Source of the DNA: Aphrophora alni
Taxonomy: Eukaryota; Arthropoda; Insecta; Hemiptera; Aphrophoridae
NCBI GenBank assembly: GCA_963513935.1
Contig: OY740772.1
Coordinates: forward strand, 107,791,797-107,855,796
Direction: 5' to 3'
DNA length: 64,000 bases
In this document: piece by piece, positions 24,716-36,320 of the stretch
Position numbering within the stretch: position 1 is the first letter of the stretch
How the letters are laid out: every line of letters begins with the position of its first letter
The notes under the pieces: model-generated
What the model was told of the DNA's origin: nothing
What the model saw: the letters and a program-made list of their open reading frames with translations, nothing else
Database searches by the model: none
Translations under genes and position numbers: made by a program

Positions 24716-24862
24716 TTGATGTAGTTGACTCAAACGTGAAAATTGTTCCCACATGGCTTGGACTGCAAAGCCTCTCTCTTGGGCGATCGCCAATGGAGAC
24801 TTCGGTCGAGATGATCTCAACCTAATCGTCTTAATTGACTTCAACAGACCTGTCACAATCTT
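24716..24862 (-). CDS. candidate internal coding exon, unknown gene
   Basis: Minus-strand stretch of 49 codons bounded by a possible acceptor (ATCAACCCCATAG) and a possible donor CAA|GTAAAT. The peptide begins KIVTGLLKSI and contains SPLAIAQERGFAVQAMWEQF, a composition unlike the AT-rich background. Phase 0 at both ends is compatible with the exon at 24420-24650. If unspliced, the frame runs 10 further codons to TGA. Upstream (24870-24960, minus) the same frame continues with protein-like residues but is broken by three stops, so a degenerate coding relic is an equally fair reading. Confidence 0.3.
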
Positions 24863-25513
24863 CTATGGGGTTGATTATCCATGAGCTTAACCAAACAGTG
24901 CAGAACTGGCTAAGTTCTTAACCGTCGCACCGTGTTTCAACGGGACTACTCGTCTTGTTGTGCGACAAGCACAATAAATAGGTATTTATTAGTAAGAACA
25001 CATATGTCCCTAGTAAGGGAGGTATTTGGTGAAAGGACAATCGAGTTTTTAACAATAAACTAATAAAATCATATTTGTTACAACAGTCTACAACAGCCCA
25101 AATGAACCTAAACCAGAATATTATACAATTATGGTAATTGTTAATAATAACAATATAATCCATAGCCCAGAAGTGTACAAAAATTTAAGTTTCTTAACAG
25201 TTTCAAAATGCTGACTGGTGTTTTTATACTAATTTAAATATTAAATAGTTTTTTTTTCTATAACGCAGCTATCTTTTATTCTACACACAAAAATTAAAAA
25301 GCAATTAGTTTTACGTTAAAACAGGAAATTTTGTTTTAAGTACTTTGTAATGTTAATTATAGGTTTCGAAATATTCCACATTCATAATATTTAACGTCTT
25401 CAGTTTAAATTTGTACAAAATAAAATCTTGGTTTATAACGATATGTTTTTTGTTGGTTTTAAACACAAAATGGTTGATAAATGGAAAACAAAGCGTCTCT
25501 ATATTTATATACG

Positions 25514-25549
<36 letters not shown>

Positions 25550-26267
25550 TCTAAAATGAACTCCCAAAATATTGCCGTGAAGTTTTGGATCACTCTGCAC
25601 ATTGTATAACACAATTTCAAATGTATTGGAAACAATAAAATACATAGTAGAAATCGGTGTTTTCTTAGTTATAAACTAACAAGCTTCGTGTCTGTTGAAG
25701 CATAGGTGTTACGGTTTCGAACAAGTGTTCTAATTGGTGAAGGCCATGCCATGGGAAGCAGAGTAACGAGCTATATTGTCGGTAGTGGCCTAGTTACTTC
25801 AATCTTTAGTCGACATTATCCCAACAGAAAAACTACATTTCTACATAATACAAAACAATGATTATCTTGCGATCAGACGTTGCAAATATTTACAAGTAAA
25901 ATGTTCTAGATTTTCTTTATTTCTCAACGAAAAAAAATATTGCATTGTTTATCATAAGAATGAATGGTTTTTTACTCGTGCAAATTATTCACATGTTTTG
26001 AAAATAATTAAATACACGGTAAGATGTTTCATAATGTTTTCTCGGCTTTAGTTTTCTTACTGTGGGATTTGATCCGGAGGTTTGAAATTTAATAATTAGC
26101 TATAGTTTTATACCTCGCAAACAAAGAAAAACGATAAAGATATTCTACAAACTTTTTTTACGTTAACTGATTTGGAAAAGAAAATACCTGTCTACATACA
26201 CTATTTAAGAAAGGAATTGAATGTAAGTCCTTGGTAACTTGATTTAAAATATAGTGATTATGGGCGT
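24863..26267. other. noncoding; poly-T run
   Basis: Contains a 31-bp T run at about 25516-25546. The 24870-24960 part has the broken coding-like frame noted above. Nothing else is supported. Confidence 0.4.
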
Positions 26268-26480
26268 GAAAATCCCGAAGGACCATAGCTAGTCTATACG
26301 TTTTTCATTTTTCTTGTTGCAAATAGAACACTATAATAGCATCAGAATCGGAAGAAATAAGAGTTGGTCAAGAGAGACCTAAAAGGAAAGATGAAAGAGA
26401 GGGATGTAACCCAAGACTACGTGGAAAAGGATCAAGTTAGATTCCCTCAGGATTACCAATTCTGTACTCACTGTTACTCC
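26268..26480 (-). repeat. Rep-A copy
   Basis: Mostly minus orientation: ACACTATAATAGCATCAGAA, AAGAGTTGGTCAAGAGAGAC, GAAAGATGAAAGAGAGGGAT, CAGGATTACCAATTCTGTAC. A short plus-oriented piece (AAATCCCGAAGGACCATAGC) is fused at 26268-26290. Confidence 0.7.
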
Positions 26481-26690
26481 TAAGGGATCACCTTTAGTCA
26501 AGTAGTCACTGGTTACTCTCTTTCATCTTTCCGATCAAGTTATCTTGTCTAACTTTTATTCTCTTCCAACCCTGACGCAATTAGAATATTAGAGGGCTAG
26601 GGGTCTCTATTTTATGTTCTTTTGTTACATTTTACAAAAGGCGATGATCACCCAGATTTTTGTCTTTTAGTCACAAGGAAACAAAATGAA
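26481..26690 (+). repeat. Rep-A copy
   Basis: Plus orientation, directly abutting the preceding copy head to head: CTCTCTTTCATCTTTCCGAT, TTATTCTCTTCCAACCCTGA, GAGGGCTAGGGGTCTCTATT, AAAAGGCGATGATCACCCAG. Confidence 0.7.
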
Positions 26691-26886
26691 TTTGTATGTT
26701 TGGTGGATAGAGATCAATATATTTTATTACCTTCAAAAGCTACAATTGAGTTTAACTTATCAAAATTCATTAAAGAGGACTTTAAACACAACTAAATTTT
26801 GTGTTTTGGTTTTATGTTACCTAAAATTGAGGAATCATTATTATGTTGTAGTTGTGTACAATATATACCAAGAAAATTCTTTTTTT

Positions 26887-27105
26887 AGGAAATTAAAATT
26901 TTTGGTGCCATATTTAAACAAAATTAGTCTTTCGTTTTTGAGAGATTAAAACTCTTGGTGCCATTTTTGAAGAAATCGGCCTTTATTTTGAGAAATTAAA
27001 ATTCTTGACGCCAATTTTGATCAAAATCGGTGCTTCGTTGAGAAATTAAAATTATTGGCGCCAATTTTCAACTAAATGGTTGATTCGTTTTTGAGAAACA
27101 AATAT
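26887..27105. repeat. about 52-bp tandem repeat, four units
   Basis: Units start near 26887, 26939, 26991 and 27040, each with GAGAAATTAAAATTCTTGGT-like sequence followed by GCGCCAATTTT or its variants. Diverged between units; non-coding. Confidence 0.75.
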
Positions 27106-27339
27106 TTATCAATATCGTACATAGAGACATATTGTAAAAATAAACACTTTTTAGGCTGTAGAAAGACAAAACGGAAAAATGATTTTGTACCCATCATAAT
27201 ACTTTAATGTAAATATTTAAAAAATTAAAGAACTGTAACTAACAAGATTTTACAATAGGTTTTTTAACGTAATTTCCAATTTATACTCAATTTAAACAGA
27301 AACTTAAAAATTATATTTATTTAATAACTATACAGAGTG

Positions 27340-27780
27340 TTTAGAAATAATTTTGGGAAGTGATTTATTATATCAAAATATCTGTCTGACGGCCATTTTG
27401 GATTAAACTGAAAAATTTTAAAAACACTAAAAAACTAAATTTAAGTCGAAATTTGGTGGACACATTTCCTATGATACAAACTTTATCTTATTGTCAAAAT
27501 GGCGGCCGTTTGAAATATTTAACATTGAATTTCTCTAAAACTTTACAAAAAAAGGTAAACCGCTTCATTAAAAAAAATTGAAACACAATATTTTGATTCT
27601 TGGTACACTGGTAAAACGTATAATTAAAAGTGTGTGTACCAAATTTTCTAAATCTTAATTATTTCTAAAGTTTAGATTATTTTTTTAAAAAGACACAAAA
27701 TAGCGGACAAACAGATAATGAAGCGTTTTCGGATATATGTTTATATATTTTTTATTCTGATGTCCTGTATCACTGTAGTT
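27340..27780 (+). repeat. half copy of the 62-63 kb foldback family
   Basis: Starts TACAGAGTGTTTAGAAATAA and includes GACGGCCATTTTGGAT, AATGGCGGCCG, then AAAATAGCGGACAAACAGAT and GCGTTTTCGGATATATG near the end. The last part matches the AAAATGGCCGACAAACAAAG arm end at 63195. Only one arm is present. Confidence 0.45.
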
Positions 27781-29744
27781 ATGTCCCTCTTTGATCAAAA
27801 TGGTATGACTTTTTAATTTTGTATACAATATAAATTCAAAAACGTACATGCACAGAAGTGTCGAAATACCTAAATTCCGTAACATTCCCACAACGTTCTG
27901 TACAAACCAATCCAGTAACATATTTTACAGTAATTGAAATTCTGTTAATCTGTAGAACAAGAATCACCTCAATGACTCCATAACTCAGGTGATGCTAATG
28001 TAAAAAAAGATCTCATAATAGGTTGTAAAAAATAAATAAATAAAATAAATACAGCCGATGTTTTTCAGCTTGTTTTTTCTACTATGTGACTTTTTATAAA
28101 ACTACAACAATAAATCCTTTATATTTATAAAACACACATCTAAAACAGTTTTAATTCTCATGTACTTCTGAGGAAGGATTGTGATTATGTAAGTCAACAA
28201 TTCCGCTCATGACTTTCTCCTGTTATATACAAACGTAACCTGTACTGTGCATACGTCGGGAAACTGGATTCAATCAATATTTTAAGACAATGTTATTCTA
28301 TGCGTACGTTTTATACGCTAGTTGAAGATGGCGAAGAAAGATAGATTTTATTGGAAACTTTAAATGAAGTCTATCAGAGATAAATCGTAACGTTCGCTTG
28401 TAAGGAAGTGTTCCTAATTTGTATTCATATTTAGCAGTAGTATCGCCCTTACAGCCGTAAAATAAAACTATATTTAATGTATTTCGTAAAAAAATAGCAT
28501 TAATTTATTAAAAACAAAATGAGTGCGAGGTTTTAAAATTAAAATAAAACTTGATCACATTTTTTTACAAACGCGTTTCAACCACAATGTCACCATCTTC
28601 AGTGACAAATGAAACATCCTTAAAATACTTTAAACAAAGTATTTTATATATATACAATATGTTTCTTTTAACTATTAAGGGGGGACATCGTATCTTTATT
28701 TTTGACATTTTTGTCTTTTTGTAGATTATTGTAATTTAGACTTTCCTGAATACAATGATATCTTTATTGTGTATTTATGACAATTCTAACCTAGCAAAAC
28801 ATGAATTTTAAAAATAGTTTGCACGCAAATTTAAATTGTTGGTAAACAGCGGGCTCTATCCTTACAAGTTGTTTTGATGAGTACATTATATTTTATATTA
28901 TTTTCAAGGATTCAATAAAATAATTCTGTTTCTTGTGTTGGCTAGGTTAGGTTAGGTTAGGTTAGTGTAAGTGGATTTTTTCATTTATATATTTCTCAAA
29001 TAAACAGCTTTTATCTTAAAATGCGTTTCCTGAAAAAACAACTTTTTCATAACAAATGTTCCTTTTTCGCAGGAACCATTAGAGCTATTAATTTCAAATT
29101 TTTACTGAATTTGTACCTTATGTATAAGTACTTACTTAACCAGGATAACGTACATGCTCTTAAAAATAGAAAAATTAAAAATGTTTTCGTGCAAAATATT
29201 TTAAAAAAATTGATTTAAAGTAAAAATTTAAAAAAACAAGAACATGTAAATATATAATAAATCTTTTGGTTACACAGCTTTATAACAGTATGAAGTAAAA
29301 CCACTGAAAATTGCATGGCCAAGTTAACATGGCCATTTAACAAGTTATCCAAAATAAAGTTAGCCAATTTAACATGGCGAAGATAGGGGGTACGAAATTA
29401 CGTTGAACCGGATGGATATTTAAAGATAAGATCAGCTCTCATGAAAAGTATATTTAACATGTTTGAATTAACTTTAATAATAAATTAATTGTTTATAATA
29501 TTAATTGAATAATAATTATAATGATTTAAACATTAAATGATAGTAAACCATTCTCAAAAACTGTGAAACCTTTAGATTCAATATTCTAAATTAGAATACA
29601 TTTACTGTGGGAAATTGAACTATTAACAAAGATTTGCTATTTCCGCAACATTATCTCTTTCGAAAAGCTATTGTTTTTCTTAACTAAGGTAATCTTGTGA
29701 AGCCAATTAAATTTTAAACATTACTAGTACGATTAATTTAAATC
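27781..29744. other. noncoding; relics
   Basis: Holds a hammerhead-like relic (28564-28609) and a 4-unit TTAGG run on the plus strand (28945-28965). Nothing else is supported. The frame at 29021-29218 is Lys/Asn/Phe-rich and not credible. Confidence 0.4.
28564..28609 (-). ncRNA. decayed hammerhead-like motif
   Basis: On the minus strand: TTTGTCA, CTGAAGA, a 16-nt block TGGTGACATTGTGGTT, GAAA, CGCGTT, TGTAAA. CUGANGA, GAAA and the ACGCGT palindrome match HHR-el, but stem II and the inner part of stem I are mispaired, so it is a relic or a different subfamily. Confidence 0.4.
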
Positions 29745-29970
29745 AGTAAACCTCTCGGTCATTATCGCCTTATAAAAAAAGGAAGAAGAGAACAAAATAA
29801 AGCTCTAGAATATTCTAATAATTTCGGGGTCGGAAGAGAACAAAAATTGGTCAAGAGAGACCTGATAATAAAGATGAAAAGAAAGTGATATAACTCAAGA
29901 CTACATGGAAAATGTGTAGATCCACCTAGGTTTCCTCGAGTCGACTAGGATATAGTGAACTCCTGAGGGA
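29745..29970 (-). repeat. Rep-A copy, nearly full length
   Basis: Minus orientation: AAACCTCTCGGTCATTATCG, CTTATAAAAAAAGGAAGAAG, CTCTAGAATATTCTAATAAT, GGGTCGGAAGAGAACAAAAA, GGTCAAGAGAGACCTGATAA, GTGTAGATCCACCTAGGTT, ending near GAACTCCTGAGGG. Confidence 0.75.
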
Positions 29971-31940
29971 ATGATCAAAGGATATTTACGTGTCAATAAC
30001 GCATGTGAAACTAATACATATGATTGGCAACTAAATATGTGAAACGTTATGTCATTTTCACAGTAATGTGGTGTAAATTATGTAATTTAATTTGGGATAA
30101 TGCATGTTCTGCGCACCTACTAAAATTATTTTGTTTAATAATAGAATATGTTCGTTACAAATTAATTAAAATTATTAGCAAATTTTCATAATATAAGTAC
30201 AAGAATTTAATACGACAAATTAAATTCATACTACTATAATCATTAAAAACTACTTTTTCTCTATTCATTAGAATATTTAAAGCTTAAAAAAATGAAAATT
30301 GTGTATCAATCAGAACAACATCCTGTTGTGGTATTGCCATTAAAAAAACAAAAACAATTTTCCCATCGCTATACCACTGTCTAAACATACAATAAGACCT
30401 GAGGGTACTCTTTTAAATAACTCTTTATTTAAAAGGGTAAAATTTGGTTTCGATGTGGCTACATACATGTTCGTTAGTATGTACTAAGAAACGAACATGT
30501 AATCAAATCAAAACGAAGAGCAAATTTATAAAAGTAACACCTGTTTGCATCTGTTTTCCGAGTTAGATCTAGGCCCAATCTGGAATTTAAAACATATTTC
30601 GGATAAACTTTCAAATTAGTTTTGACCATTTGAATATGTGCCTAAATAAATTCAGGTATCAAGATGTAAGAGTTTTTCCACCCGTTGTTGTCAAATTTAA
30701 TATCAACTTAGGTTAATATGAATCGGATAAGTTTGTGAACGATAAATCAAAAAATCAGAAACGGATGTTATAATCGATTTCATTGAATTATCAACTATTT
30801 AATATTTTTTATAAATTATATTATTAATTTAAAAAAAAATGAAGTTTGATTTGTTTCCTAAGTTATAATTTTAAGTTTTCAAGATTAAAAAAAAAAATTC
30901 CGAAAAAGGAAGGCGGGAAGGACCTTCAAATAGAATAAGAATCAATTAATACTTCATTTTCGAAGATTATCGAATAGAAAACCATAAATAAAAACTGACT
31001 TTTATTTGGTGATTTCAATGGTGGATAGAAGAGAAATTTTATTCATTTAAAAAAATTTTATTCATTAAAAAAAATTTTAACTCACTCTAATTTTGTATTA
31101 TAGATAAAGATATTTGGTTATGACTTAACGTTTTTATTTATTACATAATAGGCCTACTAATTTATATTTTTTCCCCACAACTGAATAATTACAATTTCTA
31201 TATTCAATAATGTGTGTCAAGAACGTATTAACAATGTAAATAAATTTATTAAAATAATGACCTTGTACTAATGTGATAATTTATTATAATTTAATAATTT
31301 CATCACAGCATATAAACTCTTGTCTATTTTATTAATTTATTTAAATCTATAAATGATCAAACAAGTAATATGTTTCACCAAACTATTTTACGCAAGATTA
31401 GATTGTATGCTAGTGTTAGTTCAGGCTTTAAATTAGTATAGTAATTAACTACACGTTATTTGGTAATTTATTTTAATACACTTGGAAATTCCATCTTCAA
31501 TTTGCATCATCGTTCAAGAGTAACCGCTTGACTTTGTATTTCAATCTTTCCTCTACAGACTAGCAGAAAGAAAAGAAGTAAGTTCTTTTCAATAGAAATA
31601 ATGAATAAAAGAAACACAGGTATATTTTTGAATTTTTAAAGAAATTCGTATTATTTTCTTATTTCCGTTTTATAGTTAGTCTTCAATTGATTTTACAATA
31701 TCACAGAAGACTAATTCTTTGGAATATTCTATTCAAATTTCGAGATTTCACCATACTGTAACTTCATTTCAATCCATTTATCCTTTTATCAAATATCAGT
31801 TAAAATAAAATTAACATTTACAAATTACAAATTACAACAACAAAAAGAAAAAAAAACTACCTAATTAAGATTATTAATTTTAAGTACTTTCTCTCCGAAT
31901 GTAATAATTTTTGTTTTAAATTTAAAATGTTATTAATTGG
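29971..31940. other. noncoding, nothing recognised
   Basis: AT-rich; no supported feature. Confidence 0.4.
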
Positions 31941-32200
31941 TCATTTTTGTACATACAAACTAATACACGACGTTTCAAAAGTATAAATCAACTCTCGTTA
32001 TCAAGTGTTACAATAAAATCAAGAGCAAAAAGTGAAAACCAACTTACCCTAGAAGACTAAAACTGTGCTACAAACTAAAACTAAATATATCACTTAAGAA
32101 AAGAATACTAAAACTGATTTTTTTCTCTCGCTATTGATAACGAAAGTTGATTAATCCTCTCGAAACGTTGATGGCAAACATACGATTTAACCATATGAAA
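31941..32200. repeat. diverged relative of the 22262 foldback
   Basis: Left end has ACACGACGTTTCAAAAGTAT..ATCAACTCTCGTTATCAAG, right end has TTGATAACGAAAGTTGATTA..TCTCGAAACGTTGATGGCAAA. Both are recognisable as the tips of the 22262-22578 element with many substitutions. The hairpin next to AAACG is weakened. Confidence 0.55.
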
Positions 32201-32533
32201 AAGTAATAATTTTGTATTTCTGTAACAATAGTAACGATTAAAACTATTTTTAAATATATTATTTTAGTTATTCACTTAAAAATACATTTATTTAAACTAA
32301 GTTAACACAAAGTTGATAATATATAAATAAAAGCAAGAAATAGGTTTAAATGTGTAATCAATAAATGGAAGGTCATAAAGCCTAAATACATAAAATCAAT
32401 AATTACCATATCATAGATAATATTATGTTTTGTTTGTAAATAAGGGTGTGGTTAGGGTTATACAGGTTATATTTTAAAAGTTAATTTTTAAAATGGTTAT
32501 TTCCTACCTTACTCAAGAAGTGTAGCTTACCTT

Positions 32534-32696
32534 CTTTGGTAGTGGCGTATGTATTTTCTGGATCAACCTGCGAAGAAGAAGAAGATGAGACAAATGAAAT
32601 AGAAGTGGTGTTAGTATTAGAAGTGCTAAGTTGTTCACCACGAATGGGGTGGAAATTAGGCTCCGTAGGGGCTTGTACGATCAGTATCACAACCAT
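32534..32696 (-). CDS. candidate first or early coding exon
   Basis: Unrecognised. On the minus strand an ATG at 32696-32694 opens MVVILIVQAPTEPN, followed by a Ser/Thr/Asn-rich stretch with a run of Ser, then QVDPENTYATTKEG. The reading crosses a good donor-like AAG|GTAAGC near 32534, so the exon would end about there. The short hydrophobic start is too small to be confident of a signal peptide. An acceptor-like TTAG lies 15 bases upstream of the ATG, so it could also be an internal exon. GC is above background. No domain identified. Confidence 0.22.
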
Positions 32697-32999
32697 GGGA
32701 GAGCTTTCTAATTTTTTTGTTTAACTATGAGATGAATTCACTAAATTAATAAACACAATTTAGACATATTTATAATTAATTACACCACTGCACTGTGTAA
32801 CTTTCACTAATAAATTTTTTTATTTTTTGTAATTGTAATTTTTATAAATTTTATTATTTAAATACATATTTATAATAACGAAACATCAATTGAGTTAAAA
32901 TAAATTGCCGCCAAAACAGAATAATGTAATTCAATACTGATTATTTCAGCCAACAACACTCACAATATATCTACACTGTGAATACGTTAAAAGACAAAC

Positions 33000-33190
33000 C
33001 ACGTTGACTAATAAACTAAAAACACTGTTATCACACGTGAGTCGAGTCGGTACAGAAGACAGCCATTCACGAACCAGCCGCAAGCTGCCACAGCCGAACA
33101 CTGAATCTGACGTTCAAACCAGCAACAACACAGTACTGGCAGCTCTCCTACCATGAGCCTCGCCTCACGTCGCCGTCGCTTCGCTCAAGC
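33000..33190 (-). promoter_or_regulatory. CpG-rich patch, possible promoter/5' UTR
   Basis: A roughly 190-bp stretch with many CpGs in an AT-rich setting. On the minus strand it holds GATTCAGTGTTCGG, containing the arthropod initiator-like TCAGT, about 400 bp upstream of the candidate exon at 32534-32696. It might instead be repeat-derived, since similar GCGAAGCGA words occur in Rep-D. Confidence 0.22.
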
Positions 33191-33460
33191 AACAATCTCC
33201 CAGACTCATATTACCATATTGCAATGTAAAAAATCACCATATCATTTTACCTTGTAACTGAACGTCATGACAGGGTCTTGCGAGATGTATAAACAATTAC
33301 AGTTCATTAATATCAACAGGTATTGCGTACAACGTTACGTTCTTTAACTGATATCGTATGTGTGTGTAAGATAAATAGGATCGTAAAATAATATAATATA
33401 ATGTAATATAAGTTTCCAAATTTTCTTCTCTTTCATTTAGGATAAATAAATATTGAGTTG

Positions 33461-33670
33461 TAGTGCGTACAGGCTTGTCAATCCCGAGCATCCCAGCTGG
33501 ATCTACATTTTTTCATGTATTCTAGGTTAGATCCCTTTCTCTTTTGACCATCTTTTGATCTTTTCCGACTCTGACATTATTAGAGTATTCGAGGGCTTGG
33601 GGGCGCTTTTTTTATATTCTTTTCTTCCTATGTTTACAAGACAATGATGACCGAGAGGTTTTAAACTGTA
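33461..33670 (+). repeat. Rep-A copy
   Basis: Plus orientation: GTGCGTACAGGCTTGTCAAT, GCTGGATCTACATTTTTTCA, TAGGTTAGATCCCTTTCTC, GAGTATTCGAGGGCTTGGGG, ACAATGATGACCGAGAGGTT. A short deletion removes the TCCTATCAGG region. Confidence 0.7.
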
Positions 33671-34449
33671 AGGTATGCCGAGTTATTTATCAATAAATGA
33701 AAAAATAATATAAATGTTAATTAAATTCTTCATAATATTTTCCGATATACTTCTGTAGATAGGACTAAACACTTTTGAAAGTATACAATTTCAAATACGC
33801 TTTTACCCACCACTCCCACCGTGAAATGAGTGTAAAAAATTTATTATTTTTATTTCGAATATCCCTTGTAGTTTTACATTTTCTTACTCTAAGAAACTTA
33901 TTGCTACCTTCTCACACAATGCGTTGTTAGTCGCACAGTAATACTTTTGACTGATTGAGTTGCTAACCGCTTGTTAAATAATTTCTTAATTATGTCTGCA
34001 AATAACTTAACAATGCACAGAGACAAAGAAATATACTTATTGAAATCGGTTTTATGCTTAGAATTATTAATAATTAATTCACTGTTGTAGGTGGATTGTA
34101 GAGGGAAAAACTGATATTTCGAAAAAGTAACTTTGAAAGTTACTGTTTTGATTTTTTTTTAAAGCTACCGTTAAACAATTACTTAGTGGAAAATGTAATT
34201 CGATAAATAAAATAAAGGAAATTATTTTAATAAGACATGACTTACTAATAAATAAATACAATATTTTAATTATATTATCCTGTAACTTACCTAATGTAAT
34301 TTGAAAAAGAAAAAAAATTATATCGTGACACATCAATTAAAATTTTGACTACAAAAGTGGAATATTTGAGAAAAACCGCTAAAAACAACCTTTTTTATGG
34401 CATACGATGTCTTCTAACGAATGACCACCAAGGGCTCACTTCATTGAGC
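33671..34449. other. noncoding, nothing recognised
   Basis: AT-rich; the minus-strand frame at 34079-34336 shows no domain. Confidence 0.35.
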
Positions 34450-34575
34450 TTTGCTTTTTCCGACCATGACGCTATGTGAGAAATCGAGAGCTAAGGGTCT
34501 TTATTCATGTTCTGTTTCTTCTTTATTTTGATGGACAAACAGGCGTTGATGAACAAACAGTTTTACACCTTTAAA
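34450..34575 (+). repeat. Rep-A, 3' half, diverged
   Basis: TTTTTCCGACCATGACGCTA, ATCGAGAGCTAAGGGTCTTT, ATGTTCTGTTTCTTC and GGCGTTGATGAACAAACAG correspond to the last half of Rep-A. Confidence 0.55.
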
Positions 34576-35149
34576 AAAATGGGAAAATGCAAATTTAAAC
34601 CCTTGTACCCGTTTATAAAACATTGATTATAAATAACCATCTCTTTCCAATATCCCTGTCCTTTCTATCGTGATTATTCGGCCGTTTCCGTTTATGTTAT
34701 GATTAAATCCCGTTTATAGACGGGAGTTTACTAAGAAACTTGACCTTCTAAAAACACTTTGATCCGTTTGGTCAGAAAGTGTACGAGGCTGTAACCGGAA
34801 CATCAGGCCCAAAACCCTTAGCGTGTATAAACACAAATTAAAATACCAATCAAAACAAAATCTGTTGCTTGTTCAACGGTTCTAATAATCATATCTATTA
34901 AATATGGACATTTTTATAATTAAAACTTATTTAGTCATTTTAGTATTTCTATCTGACATGCGAAAACTATTTTATACCTACTGAAAATTCATATATTATT
35001 TCATTACATTAATAAAATTGTAACCGTGGATAAAAAATATTTCGTTGCTAACTCCGAAGTGTAAAATTTTATTTATCTGTGTTCATTTTTAATTTATTTT
35101 CAGACGTAATGAAGAAGCCACGGTACAACTGATTAGCAACTCGAATGCT
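34576..35149. other. noncoding, nothing recognised
   Basis: AT-rich; no supported feature. Confidence 0.35.
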
Positions 35150-35285
35150 GAAATAACGTCAAAATCGATAAAACAGGACTTGGTTAAAAGAGATTAAACT
35201 GAGGGATCTGACCAGAAAATTGTAGATTTAACGAGGATTCACGTCCGTACTCACTATAAGGTAAGTCTCTGAGGGTAATACGGAC
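35150..35285 (-). repeat. Rep-A, partial
   Basis: Minus orientation, compressed: AATAACGTCAAAATCG, GACTTGGTTAAAAGAGATTA, GAGGGATCTGACC, CACGTCCGTACTCACTATAA, CTCTGAGGG. Confidence 0.5.
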
Positions 35286-35334
35286 TAGAGTATGTCATCT
35301 GGAGGGGTAAATTTTGTTTCTTATTGCTTAAATA

Positions 35335-35545
35335 AGAAAAACCTTTCGCCTTATAAAAGAAGGAAGGAAAGAACAAAAAATAAAGACATCTAGCTCTAGA
35401 AACTCTATCAGCATCAAGAGCGAAAGGAAATAAAAGTTGGTCAACAGGGAGCTGATAGGAAAGGTCAAAACGTTGTAGACACAGTAGTGTCGCTTGGGAT
35501 TACCACGTGCGTACTCACTATAAATAAGCCCCAGAGGGCCGTTAG
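35335..35545 (-). repeat. Rep-A copy
   Basis: Minus orientation: AAAAACCTTTCGCCTTATAA, AAAGACATCTAGCTCTAGAA, TAAAAGTTGGTCAACAGGGA, GGGATTACCACGTGCGTACT, AAATAAGCCCCAGAGGG. In tandem with the partial copy before it. Confidence 0.7.
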
Positions 35546-35947
35546 TCTTGTTAACGCTCTAACTTATGAATCTTAATTGAGTTTCGTTTGTCTAATCAAT
35601 ATGTATTTTCCTATTGACAGATAAAATCAAAATAAAATAGAAACAGAAGACGCAGCTCAGATTATTGATAAGAAGGAACACAAATTGTAAAAGGAAAGGT
35701 TACTAGGCGTAAATTAAGGGTTTTCATATTTAATGTACACCAAACTACACATTCAACTAAGGCCTATAAGCTAAAGTGATCTGAAAATAAATTTTAACGT
35801 TATTAAAATTTGTTCCCGTATTAAAAATTTTGGGTTTTAACTTTAACTTTTAAATTTGGAAACAATTCTAAGAGTTAGTACATACAGAATGAAAATCTCT
35901 AGACATTGTCCAAATTCAGCGGTTACGTCAGAGAGAGTTATAAAAAC

Positions 35948-36042
35948 TAACCTAACCTAACCTAACCTAACCTAACCTAACCTAACCTAACCTAACCTAA
36001 CCTAGCCTAACCTAACCTAACCTAACCTAACCTAACCTAACC
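35948..36042. repeat. short interstitial telomeric array, 19 units
   Basis: Exactly 95 bp of TAACC pentamers with one TAGCC variant. It is flanked immediately on both sides by TATAAAAAC (35939-35947 and 36043-36051). Confidence 0.9.
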
Positions 36043-36124
36043 TATAAAAACATGTGATCACAGTACATTTGCAACTGTCACTGTTATCCTCCACTGACCT
36101 TTTCTTTCTTTTTGTTAAGACAAA

Positions 36125-36320
36125 AAAACCTCCCTGATATTATCCCCCTACAAAAGGGAAGACTAGATCGTTAAATTACTAAATTGAAGCTCTCAAATAC
36201 ATTAATAGCTTTACAGTAGGAAGACAATAAAAGTTGGACAAGAGAGACCCCAGACAAAGTAGATAAAATTGAATGTCTTGAATCTAAATGAAAAAGGCGT
36301 CTTCCAAACAAATTCCTTTG
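36125..36320 (-). repeat. Rep-A, diverged copy
   Basis: AAAACCTCCCTGATATTATC, GAAGCTCTCAAATACATTAA, TAAAAGTTGGACAAGAGAGA, GACCCCAGACAAAG in minus orientation. The end with the GATTGCCAAGCCC block is lost. Confidence 0.5.

Larger units (their letters stand above)
32201..33460. other. mostly noncoding; possible gene 5' end on minus strand
   Basis: Contains the two candidates listed separately (32534-32696 and 33000-33190). The rest is AT-rich. Confidence 0.35.
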
